A DNA stretch of 64,000 nt from Candidatus Binatia bacterium (GCA_026415395.1 JAOAHD010000007.1:620001-684000), one strand, 5' to 3'; shown: positions 43,825-53,990, counted from the first letter of the stretch. Numbers and translations: made by a program. Notes: generated from the letters alone by a model not told the origin.

Positions 43825-45003
43825 TCAGTCGCCCGTTGGTGTCCTGACCGGTGAGGGATCGGGCTCCTCGTTTAGCCGTGGAGATGGCGGTGCCGGAGAG
43901 GCCGTACCTCTGGCTGTAGGTTTGGCTGTGGGTGTCGAGCGGCGTGCGGCGGGTGAAGCCGTGCGCGTTGTGTAAGCGGTGGCGTGCGGCGTAGGCTGTG
44001 GAGTTGAAGGTGTCAGCGCTGACTCGGTTTCGGGCGTGCTTTCGGGGGTCTCTCTCGCGGCAGCACTCGGCGGTGGTGTCGGAGCCACAGTGGCGAGCGC
44101 TGCAGGTGTTTGCTCGAGGGAGGCTCTCGCAGAACTTGCCGAAGCCGCACGAGGTTGCGGTTGTTCCGGAGCTACGAGCCAGCCGAAAGCTCCGCTCGGT
44201 GCGGTAGGCCTGACTCCCGCAAGCGGCTGATCCCTCCTGCCGGTGGTGCTGGTGGCTGGCGATTGGACCGGCAGCACATCGAGCTGAAATACCAACACGC
44301 CGTCCGGCAGGCCGTCGGGATCGAGACGGTCGAGTCCCACACGGTCCACATTCACAAGATCCGCGGGACGCCACTGGAGGGACTCGGGCTCCGCGGGCGA
44401 GCTGGAGAAAAAGAAGGCTGCCGTAATCCGTGCGATGGTGCTGCCATCGGTGAACTCAGCGCTGGTCGGATTCGGAACCGTGTTGAGGTCGAAAGATAGT
44501 GTGTAAGGAGCAGGATTGGGTACGAAGTTCGTCAGGCCGTATCGACCGTACACCAACACACTGATCCCTGGCGACAGCAAGTCGCCATCGAAGAAAAGGT
44601 TCAAAACCAGCGCAGCGGGAAACTCGCCAGGGCGGAACTGCCAGAAGAGATGCGTGACGTGCGCACCAGACCAAAGAGGTAGCCCCAGCCTGCCGCTTCG
44701 GTCGCGCAAGCTTCCGTCCGGCGCGAGTGGGAAGGGCATACCTCGGGTTCCGGGAAGGGGCCAGCGAGTAAAACCTAAAGGCCGAGTTCCGTCCGCGTTG
44801 CCCGTTTGCCAGATAGGGCCGATAATTTCCGCCCGCTCATCGGCTCCGTAGAGAAGCACGCCGCTGAGATTGAGCCCTTTTGCGGAAACAGCTGCAAGGA
44901 GGCAAATTTCGAGCACGAGGGTGAATGCGAGGCCGCGTCCTCGCAGAAGTTTAGGATCCGTTGAATTTTTACAGGCAAAGCTGAGGCGCAGCAGTCGCTT
45001 CAT
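43825..45003 (-). CDS. Secreted protein with Thr/Pro-rich tail, coupled to mrp
   Basis: 392 residues; its ATG overlaps the mrp stop by four bases (ATGA). A signal-like segment (GLAFTLVLEICLLAAVSA) is followed by a beta-rich domain to about residue 270 (GVLLYGADERAEIIGPIWQT, FWQFRPGEFPAALVLNLFFDG, DGVLVFQLDVLPVQS). The last ~120 residues are a Pro/Thr/Ala linker (PSTPQPTPHATAYTT) with nothing after it; the chain just ends, unlike other linker proteins here that end in a dockerin-like pair. No family recognised. A link to Fe-S assembly by Mrp is only positional. Confidence 0.75.
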   Translation of the reverse strand: MKRLLRLSFACKNSTDPKLLRGRGLAFTLVLEICLLAAVSAKGLNLSGVLLYGADERAEIIGPIWQTGNADGTRPLGFTRWPLPGTRGMPFPLAPDGSLRDRSGRLGLPLWSGAHVTHLFWQFRPGEFPAALVLNLFFDGDLLSPGISVLVYGRYGLTNFVPNPAPYTLSFDLNTVPNPTSAEFTDGSTIARITAAFFFSSSPAEPESLQWRPADLVNVDRVGLDRLDPDGLPDGVLVFQLDVLPVQSPATSTTGRRDQPLAGVRPTAPSGAFGWLVAPEQPQPRAASASSARASLEQTPAALATVAPTPPPSAAARETPESTPETESALTPSTPQPTPHATAYTTRTASPAARRSTPTAKPTARGTASPAPPSPRLNEEPDPSPVRTPTGD

Positions 45004-46067
45004 GAAACCTGTGGAAGCGCGACTTGTCCGCGTGCCTCGAGCGCGTCCCAAACCGTGTCCGCAAGGGCAAGGAAACTTTGGCTGGCGGGATGCTCTGCCG
45101 CAGACAGCACGAGCGGGACGCCGCGCTCTCCGGCCTGCATCAGTTCGGCGACGAGCGGCAGCGCTCCGAGAAACGGGATGCCCAGCTCCTCTGCCATGCG
45201 TTGGCCTCCGCCATGACCGAACGGTTCGCTTCTCCCGCCGCAGCTCCGGCACACATGGAAGCTCATGTTCTCGATCACCCCCAGCACCGGCGCCCGTAGT
45301 TCGCGAAACATCGCGACGCCGCGACGAACGTCCTCCAGGGCCATGCTTTGCGGGGTGGTGACGATCACTCCACCCGTGAGGGCAAGTTGTTGCGCGATGG
45401 TGAGCTGCGCATCACCAGTCCCGGGCGGGAGGTCGAGCACGAGCACATCGAGCTCCCCCCACACCACATCTTGGAAGAATTGCGTCAGGACCTTGGTGAT
45501 CATCGGGCCCCGCCAAATGACAGGAGTGCCCGGATCGATAAGGAAACCCAAGGAGATAGTTTTCACTCCGTGGGCATCCACGGGCACGATACGCCGGTCA
45601 GGTGTCACCGCAGGGCCGCCATGCGCCCCCACCATTTGCGGGACACTCGGGCCGTATATGTCGGCATCGAGCAGGCCTACACGGTGTCCTTTGGCGGCGA
45701 GGGCGTATGCCAGGTGGACGGCAACGGTCGACTTGCCCACTCCACCCTTTCCACTGGCCACCGCGAGAGTACGTTCGACGCCCGGGATGGTGCCGCTGGG
45801 TCTGGAAGAGGGCCGTGATGCGGGAGCTGGTTGGGTGACCACCACCTCTACCTGCCCCACTCCGGGCATCGCGGCTACGGTGGTCGCTACCGCTTGGCGC
45901 AGTTGTTCAATGATGTTGGCGTCGCGGGTGGTGGGAGCTAAGGTCACGGTCACGCCAAACGAGCCCACTTCGATGTCGCGTACGAAACCAAAGCTAACGA
46001 TATCGCGACCGAGGCCGGGGTACTTCACCCGCTTCAACTGATCGAGGATTTCTTGCGGCGTGGGCAT
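45000..46067 (-). CDS. mrp: Mrp/NBP35-type Fe-S cluster carrier ATPase
   Basis: 355 residues from the ATG at 46067. An N-terminal DUF59/MIP18 domain (EILDQLKRVKYPGLGRDIVS) precedes the P-loop GKGGVGKST, DADIYGPSVPQM, LVLDLPPGTGDAQLT and the CxxC that holds a bridging cluster in FHVCRSCGG. The family loads 4Fe-4S clusters onto apo-proteins. The start fits DUF59; the longer frame upstream has no coding character. Confidence 0.93.
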   Translation of the reverse strand: MPTPQEILDQLKRVKYPGLGRDIVSFGFVRDIEVGSFGVTVTLAPTTRDANIIEQLRQAVATTVAAMPGVGQVEVVVTQPAPASRPSSRPSGTIPGVERTLAVASGKGGVGKSTVAVHLAYALAAKGHRVGLLDADIYGPSVPQMVGAHGGPAVTPDRRIVPVDAHGVKTISLGFLIDPGTPVIWRGPMITKVLTQFFQDVVWGELDVLVLDLPPGTGDAQLTIAQQLALTGGVIVTTPQSMALEDVRRGVAMFRELRAPVLGVIENMSFHVCRSCGGRSEPFGHGGGQRMAEELGIPFLGALPLVAELMQAGERGVPLVLSAAEHPASQSFLALADTVWDALEARGQVALPQVS

Positions 46068-46199
46068 GGTGTTCCGACCATAGCGTGGGTCGGCCCCGGC
46101 AGCGAGGTGCAGGCATCGGGGGGATGAGCCGCCAGCGGGGCTCACTCCCTTGCGTGGCGGCGGCAGATTTGGTCCTTGGTCCGAGTAGCGGAGGAAAGG

Positions 46200-47714
46200 T
46201 TGCAGCCGGACGAGGCGAGCGGGATCGAGCAATCGCGGTTCGACGTGTGGCGGGCGCGTCTGGGTTTCGTTTTTGCCCCGCTCGTTTTCCTCGCTGTATG
46301 GTGGGCCCCGCTCGGCTTACCGTTACCTGCGCACCGCTTAGCTGCCATCTTGGCTGCCGTGGGGGTGTTGTGGGTGAGCGAAGCAATCCCGATGGCGATG
46401 ACAGCGTTCGTCGGTGTTTCGGTGGCGGTCGTCGTCGGCGTTGCTCCCGCTAGCGAGGCTTTTGCACCCTTTGCCGATCCCCTGGTGTTCTTATTTGTCG
46501 GCTCTTTCATCTTGGCTCGCAGCATTTTCGTGCACGGGCTCGACCGGCGTCTGGCGCTGGGAATCTTGTCGTGGCGAATTGCCAGCAAGAGCCCGTGGTC
46601 ATTGTTGATGGCCTACTCGGGAACCGCCGCGTTGCTTTCGATGTGGATCAGCAACACGGCCACGGTAGCAATGATGTACCCGATCGGTCTCTCCATCCTC
46701 GCTGCATTGGAGCAACAAGAAGGTGGCCGACCGCGAGCCGTACGTCGGTTTGGTGCGGGCTTGTTGTTGTCCTGTGCATTCGGCGCATCGATTGGCGGCC
46801 TCGCCACGCCGGTGGGAACGCCTCCCAATCTCATTGGCTTGGGCTTCCTGCGACGGAGCGGCGCAGCGGAAATCCCGTTCTTTAGTTGGATGTTGGTGGC
46901 GATGCCGGTGGTTTTCGTACTTTGGTTCTGGATGGTGTTTCGCTTTCGCCATCTGGGGCGCGGCTTGGAACCGGCGCTCATGGCGCTCAGGAGCGAACTT
47001 GTGGAGCGGCGGCAGGCCTTGGGCTCGTGGAGTGCTGGCGAGCGCAACACCGTGCTGGCGTTTCTGGTTACGGTGAGCTTGTGGATTGCTCCCGGCGTCG
47101 TGGCGCTGTTCTGCGGCCGAGAGCATCCAGCCTATATCTGGCTCATCTCGACGTTCCCAGAAGGAGTGGCCGCGCTCCTAGGTGCGAGCTTGTTGTTTGT
47201 CTTGCCCATCGATGCACGACGCAACCGCTTCACATTGACTTGGGAGGAAGCGGCACGCATCGACTGGTGGATTGTGTTCCTTTATGGCGGCGGCTTAGCC
47301 CTCGGCAACTTGGCTTTTCATACGGGGCTCGCGGAAGCGGCCGGGCGGGCGCTCACGCAAGCGCTCGGGATCGAGCGACCCTTAGGCTTGTTGTTCACCG
47401 CGACGGTAGCCGCGACCGCGCTTTCGGAGACGACGAGCAACACGAGTGCTGCGAATATGGTCGTGCCGGTGGCGATTGCATTTGCTCGAGCGGCCGGAAC
47501 CGATCCGGTGTTGCCGGCACTCGGGGCCACGATGGCCGCTTCGCTGGGATTTTTGTTGCCCGTGTCCACGCCGACGAACGCCATCGTGTACAGCTCGGGT
47601 CGAGTGCCGTTGACGTTCATGATCCGCTACGGTGCTCTTCTCGACCTGGCAGGAATCTTAGTGGTGACCTGCGGCGTAGCCGTGCTTGGGTTGTGGGTGT
47701 TGGCACACCGCTAG
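46200..47714 (+). CDS. DASS (SLC13) family sodium/anion symporter
   Basis: 504 residues if the TTG at 46200 is used; GGAGG lies five bases before it (a TTG at 46176 lacks such a site). About eleven hydrophobic segments. The two DASS 'SNT' clamshell motifs are present, MWISNTATVAMM and ALSETTSNTSAANMVVPV, as is PVSTPTNAIVYSSG near the end. VcINDY-like transporters bring in di- or tricarboxylates (or sulfate) with sodium. It diverges from mrp and converges with the MepK-like gene; the two stop codons share CTAG. Confidence 0.88.
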   Translation: MQPDEASGIEQSRFDVWRARLGFVFAPLVFLAVWWAPLGLPLPAHRLAAILAAVGVLWVSEAIPMAMTAFVGVSVAVVVGVAPASEAFAPFADPLVFLFVGSFILARSIFVHGLDRRLALGILSWRIASKSPWSLLMAYSGTAALLSMWISNTATVAMMYPIGLSILAALEQQEGGRPRAVRRFGAGLLLSCAFGASIGGLATPVGTPPNLIGLGFLRRSGAAEIPFFSWMLVAMPVVFVLWFWMVFRFRHLGRGLEPALMALRSELVERRQALGSWSAGERNTVLAFLVTVSLWIAPGVVALFCGREHPAYIWLISTFPEGVAALLGASLLFVLPIDARRNRFTLTWEEAARIDWWIVFLYGGGLALGNLAFHTGLAEAAGRALTQALGIERPLGLLFTATVAATALSETTSNTSAANMVVPVAIAFARAAGTDPVLPALGATMAASLGFLLPVSTPTNAIVYSSGRVPLTFMIRYGALLDLAGILVVTCGVAVLGLWVLAHR

Positions 47715-48682
47715 CGCAGCTCAATGGGATTTGTGAGCACTGCATCGGGGGTGCGCTCGATGCGCGGCTCGCACGTGACCAACCGCAGGCGAATACGCTG
47801 GCGTTTAGGCAGGGAACAATGGGGATCGACGGTGCGGAGCTCGAAGTTGTAGCGCTCGGCTGGTTCGCGGATAAGCCAGCAGTGGTCCTCGAGTGCAATT
47901 CGCGAATCGAGCGCCACGAGCTCGCCAACAACACAGTCGCTTTGCGAGTCGGCGACGGTGACCGTAGCCGCAATCCGCACGGGCAGCGCGGTGATGCTGT
48001 GCAGGCGAATCTGGGCGTTGCCGAGTGACGCGTAGCGGTCGAAGTCGGTTCGGGCGAACATCCGGGCATTGCCCGCAGAAAGATTTTCGCCCACGCGTGA
48101 GGTACTTTCTTCCCAAAACCGGGGCGGGCCGACATCGACGTGCAAGAAGCGCTGGCGCTCATAAAAGCCAACGCCGCCAACCTGCTCGGTGCGCAGGCGC
48201 AGCCAGAGCTTGCGCAAGTCGATGCCGGGCATGGTGATGTCGGCGGCTAAGGCCTGCGTGTGCAGCGAGGCAAGGGCAACCGCTCGGCCTTGCTCCCCGA
48301 GAGCTTCGTTAAACTCTGGACTCCGGTAGCCGGAAAGGAGCACCATCGGACGCGCCCGATAGCGGCTCTGAATGTAGGCGAGGAGCTCGACCAGCCTCAG
48401 GGGAATAGGTTGCATACGACCATCGCCGCGCGAACGGAAAAAGCGGTTCAGTTGCGCGAGCGCCTGCGGGTTGTACGAGCCGTCAGCGTGTCGATACTGG
48501 ATGCGGAGCTGCTCGGAAAAGTGCGCGTGTTCGAGTTCGAGCTGCCCCGTGCCGGCAAAGAAAAAGCGAAGCGGCTGGCGATCATCTCCGGCACGACGCT
48601 CACGCCCGCTTTCGGCAAACACGGCAAGTGGCAGCAGAAGCCACAGGAGCACCCAACTCGTTTTGGGGGGCAAACGCACCAT
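47711..48682 (-). CDS. DUF882/MepK-like peptidoglycan hydrolase
   Basis: 323 residues from the ATG at 48682. A signal peptide ends at AVFAES. Residues ~85-185 match the YcbK/MepK (M15-like) domain: LVELLAYIQSRYRARPMVLLSGYRSPEFN, SLHTQALAADITM (His and Asp zinc ligands) and FLHVDVG (third ligand). The C-terminal ~130 residues are a beta-rich extension with no recognised family, longer than usual. MepK cuts 3-3 cross-links in peptidoglycan. Confidence 0.82.
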   Translation of the reverse strand: MVRLPPKTSWVLLWLLLPLAVFAESGRERRAGDDRQPLRFFFAGTGQLELEHAHFSEQLRIQYRHADGSYNPQALAQLNRFFRSRGDGRMQPIPLRLVELLAYIQSRYRARPMVLLSGYRSPEFNEALGEQGRAVALASLHTQALAADITMPGIDLRKLWLRLRTEQVGGVGFYERQRFLHVDVGPPRFWEESTSRVGENLSAGNARMFARTDFDRYASLGNAQIRLHSITALPVRIAATVTVADSQSDCVVGELVALDSRIALEDHCWLIREPAERYNFELRTVDPHCSLPKRQRIRLRLVTCEPRIERTPDAVLTNPIELR

Positions 48683-48703
48683 GGCAACTTGCAAAGCTTG
48701 CGG

Positions 48704-49921
48704 TCAGCGACGGATCCACTCGGGAGCGCGGCAAAGGTCTTTGGTGATATTTTTCTCGTGCGCTTCGATCGTCCCGCCGCCGATTTCGATGAGCTTGGCG
48801 TCGCGCCAGAGTCGCTCGACGACGTATTCGCCCATGTACCCGTAGCCACCCAGCACTTGAATGGCGCGGTCGGCAATGTCCTTCCCCACCCGAGCCGCGA
48901 AGAGTTTCGCGCCATCAGCATCCGCGCGGTTGCCCAGGGAACGCAAATCGAGGCGGCGCGCCACGTCGTAGACGTAGCTGCGGGCGGCTCGAAATTCGGC
49001 ATAGGAGTCACCGATGTAGCGCTGAATTTGCCCGTGCTCGCGTAGTGGCACGCCGAACGCGCGCCGCTCGTTTGCATAACGGACCATGGTTTCGAGGCAG
49101 CGCATGGCAATGCCGAGCGACATCGCCGCCAGCGCTAGCCGCTCGATTTCTAGGTTCCGCATCATATGCTGCAGGCTCGCGCCTTCTTCCCCAATCAGAT
49201 TTACTGCCGGGATGAGGCACTGGTCGAACACCAGCTCGGCAGTCATCGAGGCTCGCATGCCGAGTTTGTCGTGCAGCCGTTGTCCTAAGCTGAAGCCAGG
49301 AAAGCCCTTCTCCACGAGAAAGGTACTAATTTTCCCGCCAGTCTTGGCGTAAACGAGGAAGACGTCGCCCAACGTGTGATCGTCCAGTGCGCCATTGGTG
49401 ATGAACATTTTACGCCCGTTCAGCACGTAATGGTCCCCGCGCCGCTCGGCAGTGCTGCGCATGCCGAGCACATCGGTACCGGCCTCCGGTTCGGTCATGC
49501 ACATCCCGCCAATCCATTCGCCGGAGATGACCTTAGGGAGGACACGTCGTTTTTGTTCGGCGTTCGCATTGGTGGCAAAGTTGTGCACGAACAGCACCGC
49601 ATGGGCTAGGTATGCCAGGCAAAAGCCGGGGTCCGACCACGACAAGGCCTCGTGCACGATGACTGCCGCGGTAGCATCTAATCCGGCTCCGCCGTCCTCC
49701 GCTGGAACAGTCAAGCCAAGGAGCCCGAGTTCCCCCGCGCGGCGGAAGAGTGCGCGGTTAAAATGCTCTTCTCGATTGTACTCCTGCGCCTGGGGCTCCA
49801 CTTCCTCGCGCACGAAGGTTTCGACGGTGCGCAATAGTAAGCGGTGTTCCTCGGTGGGCGCATAGAGGGGAAACTCTTTCCACGAAGGCAGGGCAGTGTG
49901 TGGCTCGCTCATGTGAGCCAT
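48704..49921 (-). CDS. Acyl-CoA dehydrogenase, isovaleryl-CoA-dehydrogenase-like base position
   Basis: 405 residues (ATG at 49921; ATG at 49912 is an alternative). FAD and substrate signatures: MCMTEPEAGTDVLGM, YVLNGRKMFITNG and VLGGYGYMGEYVVERLWRDAK. The common catalytic Glu (YEGT) is replaced by IGGGT, but a Glu stands in LEIERLALAAMSLG, where isovaleryl- and long-chain acyl-CoA dehydrogenases have theirs. A branched-chain substrate is plausible, and ilvD lies next upstream. It passes electrons to ETF. Confidence 0.87.
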   Translation of the reverse strand: MAHMSEPHTALPSWKEFPLYAPTEEHRLLLRTVETFVREEVEPQAQEYNREEHFNRALFRRAGELGLLGLTVPAEDGGAGLDATAAVIVHEALSWSDPGFCLAYLAHAVLFVHNFATNANAEQKRRVLPKVISGEWIGGMCMTEPEAGTDVLGMRSTAERRGDHYVLNGRKMFITNGALDDHTLGDVFLVYAKTGGKISTFLVEKGFPGFSLGQRLHDKLGMRASMTAELVFDQCLIPAVNLIGEEGASLQHMMRNLEIERLALAAMSLGIAMRCLETMVRYANERRAFGVPLREHGQIQRYIGDSYAEFRAARSYVYDVARRLDLRSLGNRADADGAKLFAARVGKDIADRAIQVLGGYGYMGEYVVERLWRDAKLIEIGGGTIEAHEKNITKDLCRAPEWIRR

Positions 49922-49960
49922 TGTCGGCAAGATGCGGCGGAGGAACAAGCCCGTCGGACT

Positions 49961-51874
49961 TTACCGGGCCGACTTCCGACCGTTACTGTTCGAGCGCCGG
50001 CCGTTGCGGCGGACTTGGCTTAAGTCGCGCACCGCACCGCGCGCTGCGCTGGTCGTGAGCAGCGCGTACGCTTGTAGCGCTGGCGAGACCGCGCGCTGGC
50101 GGTTGCGCGGCGTCCACGCGGCGGCTCCTCGCTCGATTTCGGCAATGCGCCGCTGTTTGAGTTCGGCCTTGTCCACAAGCAGTTCGATCTTGCGTTGGGG
50201 AATGTCGATGCGGATGCGGTCCCCGTCGCGGACGAGCGCGATCGCGCCGCCTTCGGCCGCTTCCGGTGAGATATGCCCGATGCTCAGTCCCGAAGTGCCG
50301 CCGCTGAAACGACCATCGGTAACCAATGCGCACACTTTACCGAGTTGTTTGGCCTTGATGTAGGAGGTCGGGTACAGCATTTCTTGCATGCCCGGCCCAC
50401 CCTTGGGCCCTTCGTAGCGAATGACGACGACGTCGCCCGGGCGAATCTTGTCGTTCAAGATCGCGTGGCAGGCTTCCTCTTGCGACTCGAACACGCGAGC
50501 CGGTCCCTCGAACGTCCAGATCGATTCGTCGACACCCGCGGTCTTCACGATGCAACCATCGGGAGCCAGGTTGCCGTAAAGAACGGCAAGCCCACCATCC
50601 TGGCTGTACGCGTGCTCCAGGCTGCGAATACAACCGCTCACCCGGTCGCTGTCGAGTTCGGCATAATAGGTTGCCTGCGAGAAAGCCACTGTCGTGCGCA
50701 CACCGCCGGGAGCAGCAAGCGAGCGCTGGCGTGCCTCGGGTGAAGCCGTGGGGCGGCGAACGTCATTCCGGTCGATGGCTTCTCCCATCGTTCGGCTATG
50801 GACCGTGGGCACGTCACGATGGATGAGCCCGCCACGATCGAGTTCCCCGAGGATGGTGAAAATGCCGCCAGCGCGATTCACGTCCTCGATGTGGTAATGC
50901 GAGGAAGGGGCGACCTTGCAAATATTGGGCACCCGGCGCGACAAGCGGTCGATATCCCGCATCGTGAACGGCACGCCCGCTTCATGCGCAATCGCCAAGA
51001 TATGCAGCACGGTGTTCGTCGAGCCGCCCATGGCGATATCTAGGGTCATGGCGTTTTCGAACGCCTCGAAGGTCGCGATGCTGCGGGGGAGCACACTAGT
51101 GTCACCCTGCTCGTAATAGCGCCGCGCCATCTCGACGATGAGCCGGCCAGCGGTTTCGAAGAGTTGCCAGCGAGCTGCATGGGTGGCCACGATGGTGCCG
51201 TTTCCCGGCAAGGCCAGACCCAAGGCTTCGTTCAGGCAGTTCATGCTGTTGGCCGTGAACATCCCGGAGCAGGATCCGCAGGTGGGGCATGCGGATCGCT
51301 CCATTTCGAGAAGTTCCGCGTCGCTCACACGATCGTCCCCCGCCGCGATCATCGGATCGATCAGATCCAGTTTGCGCGGAGGCAGAGGGTTTCCATGTTC
51401 GTCGTGGGTGCCGGCTGAGGTGCCCGCCTCCATCGGACCACCGGAGACGAAGATGGTCGGAATGTTCAGCCGCATGGCTGCCATGAGCATCCCTGGGGTA
51501 ATCTTGTCGCAGTTCGAGATGCATACGAGGGCATCAGCCACGTGGGCTTGGACCATGTATTCAACGCTGTCGGCAATCAAATCGCGGCTCGGCAGCGAGT
51601 AAAGCATGCCGCCGTGGCCCATGGCGATGCCGTCGTCAACGGCGATGGTGTTGAACTCCACGCCCCAGCCGCCAGCAGCATCGATCACCTTTTTCAGCCG
51701 CTGGCCCACATCGTGCAGGTGGACATGGCCGGGTACGAACTGAGTGAAGCTATTGGCGATCGCGATAATCGGCTTTTGGAAGTCAGCATCCTGCATGCCG
51801 GTGGCACGCCACAACGCACGCGCCCCCGCCATGTGTCGCCCTTGGGTGGTCACCCGGCTGCGGTAGGGATTCAT
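49961..51874 (-). CDS. ilvD: Dihydroxy-acid dehydratase
   Basis: 637 residues from the ATG at 51874 ([11 protein letters not shown]). IlvD/Edd family marks: [16 protein letters not shown] (Fe-S Cys), [18 protein letters not shown] (Fe-S Cys), [16 protein letters not shown] and [15 protein letters not shown]. It dehydrates dihydroxy-isovalerate and -methylvalerate in valine, leucine and isoleucine synthesis, using an oxygen-labile Fe-S cluster. The length with a ~60-residue Arg/Ala-rich tail is on the long side. No other ilv gene is near. Confidence 0.94.
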   Translation of the reverse strand: MNPYRSRVTTQGRHMAGARALWRATGMQDADFQKPIIAIANSFTQFVPGHVHLHDVGQRLKKVIDAAGGWGVEFNTIAVDDGIAMGHGGMLYSLPSRDLIADSVEYMVQAHVADALVCISNCDKITPGMLMAAMRLNIPTIFVSGGPMEAGTSAGTHDEHGNPLPPRKLDLIDPMIAAGDDRVSDAELLEMERSACPTCGSCSGMFTANSMNCLNEALGLALPGNGTIVATHAARWQLFETAGRLIVEMARRYYEQGDTSVLPRSIATFEAFENAMTLDIAMGGSTNTVLHILAIAHEAGVPFTMRDIDRLSRRVPNICKVAPSSHYHIEDVNRAGGIFTILGELDRGGLIHRDVPTVHSRTMGEAIDRNDVRRPTASPEARQRSLAAPGGVRTTVAFSQATYYAELDSDRVSGCIRSLEHAYSQDGGLAVLYGNLAPDGCIVKTAGVDESIWTFEGPARVFESQEEACHAILNDKIRPGDVVVIRYEGPKGGPGMQEMLYPTSYIKAKQLGKVCALVTDGRFSGGTSGLSIGHISPEAAEGGAIALVRDGDRIRIDIPQRKIELLVDKAELKQRRIAEIERGAAAWTPRNRQRAVSPALQAYALLTTSAARGAVRDLSQVRRNGRRSNSNGRKSAR

Positions 51875-51939
51875 GGCTACCAGTGTAGTGCGACGGGCGG
51901 CGGCAAGCAACGAAGGACGGAACTGCGCAGGGCCTCGGC

Positions 51940-52719
51940 TCAGTCCTCGTCGGGCAAGGGTTCGGCCGGTGGGGCGTACTCCTTACCTTCTTCGATGGCC
52001 TCCACCACGTCCTCGGTTTGCGGCGGCTCCGGCCGCACCTCGACCGCCGGTGGGACGACCGGCTTGTCCCGATCCTCTCGCTCCCACAGGAGCTCGCTGA
52101 TTTGCAACCGGTCGACAATTTCCTGCACGCCGGCGACATCGGTTAACAGCTTCAGCAGGATTTGGTGCTCAAGCTCGCTCGGTAGGGCGCCTTCGAGATA
52201 CACCACCCCGTGGCGAGCCACGATGCGAAGCTCTTCCATGTCGACGCGCCCGTCTTCGCGCACAGTGTCGCGCAAAGCCTCTTCGAGCTCGCGGTCGGAG
52301 AGCAATTCGAGATCACCGGGCAGCCCCCCGCGCTTAGGCGTGGCCTCCTCTTCTTCTTCCGTCGCTTCGGGAACTTCTTTTTCCCGACGTTCGGCGCATT
52401 TAACACAGTAAGGTGTTTGCGGGATGGCACGCAGCCGAGCGATGGGAATTTTTCCGCCGCAGTCGACGCAAACCCCGTAGCTCCCTTCGGCAATGCGGCG
52501 GAGGGCATCCTCAATCAGGGCAAGCTCACGGCGTTCGTGTTCGCCGAGCCGATCGTAAAGCCGCGCTGCGCGTTCCTCCTGAGCGAGTTCTTCGAGCTCG
52601 GCCTCCCGCTCGGCAGCAATGGCTGCCAGGTCGGCCTCGGTTTCGGCCACGGCGTGCAGCAAGGCCGCACGTTGTTTGCGCAGCTCTCGGGCCAGTTTCA
52701 ATAGCTCGCTTTCTTTCAT
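51940..52719 (-). CDS. DksA/TraR zinc finger fused to a BON domain
   Basis: 259 residues from the ATG at 52719 (AAGGA upstream). Residues ~1-75 form a coiled coil ([20 protein letters not shown]). A DksA-type C4 zinc finger follows: [20 protein letters not shown] and [10 protein letters not shown]. After an acidic linker (about 125-140), residues ~145-215 read as a BON domain ([45 protein letters not shown]). The tail is Pro/Glu-rich. DksA finger proteins bind RNA polymerase in stress; BON domains bind membranes or cell-wall components and usually occur in the envelope. I do not know of this fusion as a described family. Confidence 0.82.
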   Translation of the reverse strand: MKESELLKLARELRKQRAALLHAVAETEADLAAIAAEREAELEELAQEERAARLYDRLGEHERRELALIEDALRRIAEGSYGVCVDCGGKIPIARLRAIPQTPYCVKCAERREKEVPEATEEEEEATPKRGGLPGDLELLSDRELEEALRDTVREDGRVDMEELRIVARHGVVYLEGALPSELEHQILLKLLTDVAGVQEIVDRLQISELLWEREDRDKPVVPPAVEVRPEPPQTEDVVEAIEEGKEYAPPAEPLPDED

Positions 52720-52891
52720 AACAGGGTTCCTTCTGAGTCTTTCGCTGCGAACGCTGGTTTGACTTACCTCAGTGCAACCTGCCTCAGGCCAACTTGGTTT
52801 CTCGGCGGCAGCATCATCGCACATCCAGAGGCGGTGCGGAACTGCCTTCGAGCGCGTTCCGCACCGCTGTTAACCGATTCGCAAAAACCGT

Positions 52892-53428
52892 TTATGCGGC
52901 CTGCACTTCGATCTTCTTCGGCCGCTTCCCAGGCTCTTCGGTTTTCGGCAGACGAATTTCGAGGACGCCATCTTTGAGGGTTGCGCTGGCGGCGTCAGCC
53001 TTCACTTCAACTGGCAAAGTAATCGTGCGCGTAAACGAGCCAAAGGTTCGTTCGCTACGGTAGTAGTCCTTTTCCTTCACCTCCTCGCTCCGTTGCTTTT
53101 CGCCCTTAATCGTGAGCGTCTTATCCGTCAGGCTGACCTCGATCTGGTCCTTGGTTAGGCCCGGAAGTTCCGCCTTGACGACGACGTCATCTCCTTCCTC
53201 GTAAACGTCAACCGCTGGGACCTTGAGTTCGAACTCACGAAGCGGCCGCCAGACCTCTGGCCACTCGATCCGTGGCCACGGGAACCTCGGTAAGTCGGAA
53301 AAGAAGCGCTCCACAAAGCGCTCGAACGGGTCGACGACTACCCGCTCGACGGGCGCCGCGCGTACCGGGACAACTTCGCCCCCGCGGTTGCTTTGTTTCT
53401 TGGTTCCCTTCGCTTTGGCCTTTGCCAT
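52892..53428 (-). CDS. Hsp20 small heat-shock protein
   Basis: 178 residues. AAAGGAGG lies nine bases before the ATG at 53428; an ATG at 53437 overlaps that site and is less likely. A Lys/Ala-rich start (MAKAKAKGTKKQ) precedes an alpha-crystallin domain: VPAVDVYEEGDDVVVKAELPG, KTLTIKGEKQRSEE, ERTFGSFTRTITLPVEV and the closing LKDGVLEIRLPKTE. It holds unfolding proteins in an ATP-independent way. No CIRCE element is visible. It lies 172 bases before the DksA-BON gene on the same strand. Confidence 0.92.
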   Translation of the reverse strand: MAKAKAKGTKKQSNRGGEVVPVRAAPVERVVVDPFERFVERFFSDLPRFPWPRIEWPEVWRPLREFELKVPAVDVYEEGDDVVVKAELPGLTKDQIEVSLTDKTLTIKGEKQRSEEVKEKDYYRSERTFGSFTRTITLPVEVKADAASATLKDGVLEIRLPKTEEPGKRPKKIEVQAA

Positions 53429-53990
53429 GTACGTCATCCTCCTTTCTTTTTTTCGCGCTGCCAAGATTTGTTCGATTCGTGTCCGCCGCAAGTGCTTCGC
53501 AATTCCGAAGCCAAAAATTTTCCTTGCGTCCCAGGCACACGTTTGCTGCACGCTGTTCTTTTTTCCGAGAATCCACCGAGTGGCGCATGCGTCTAGCCGG
53601 TGCGGTGGTTTGAACAGCGAAGAGGTGGTTTGGACAGTGAAGAAAACTCCGTTGTTTAAGGGTCACCGGGTTGTTAGTTTGAGCCCGCATTGACGAACTC
53701 GCGGGGTTCGCCCCGCGGGGCTTGGCGCCCGCTCTCCCTCTCTTAGCCCCCCTTCGGGAGGGAGGGCGGCGCTGAGCTCACTGCAGCGAGGGCGCGCGCC
53801 TCGGCGGTTGCCGTACCCAGTGACGCTGACTGTTATTCGAGTGAATAGTTGGAGTGCCGGCGGAGTGGGCAGCCCTTCGAGGAAAACCTGAGACCAGTAT
53901 GTCTGCCGGCGGCCACCGGCCACGCCCTCGGATTCCGAGCGCCATCCTGTTTCTCTTTGGTGGATTTGTGGCTAGAAAGCCGGTCCTATC
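53429..53990. other. Divergent intergenic region with UUCG hairpins
   Basis: 562 bases between hsp20 (minus) and the nucleotidyltransferase gene (plus). A perfect stem CGCGGGG (53700-53706) / CCCCGCG (53711-53717) is closed by a TTCG tetraloop. A second, imperfect one lies around 53740-53770 (GCCCCCCTTCGGGAGGG). Both read equally on either strand. They could mark a small RNA or an upstream leader; no protein frame is convincing. Confidence 0.5.

Noticed and set aside
53429-53690. CIRCE element upstream of hsp20
   Set aside because: No TTAGCACTC/GAGTGCTAA inverted repeat is present.
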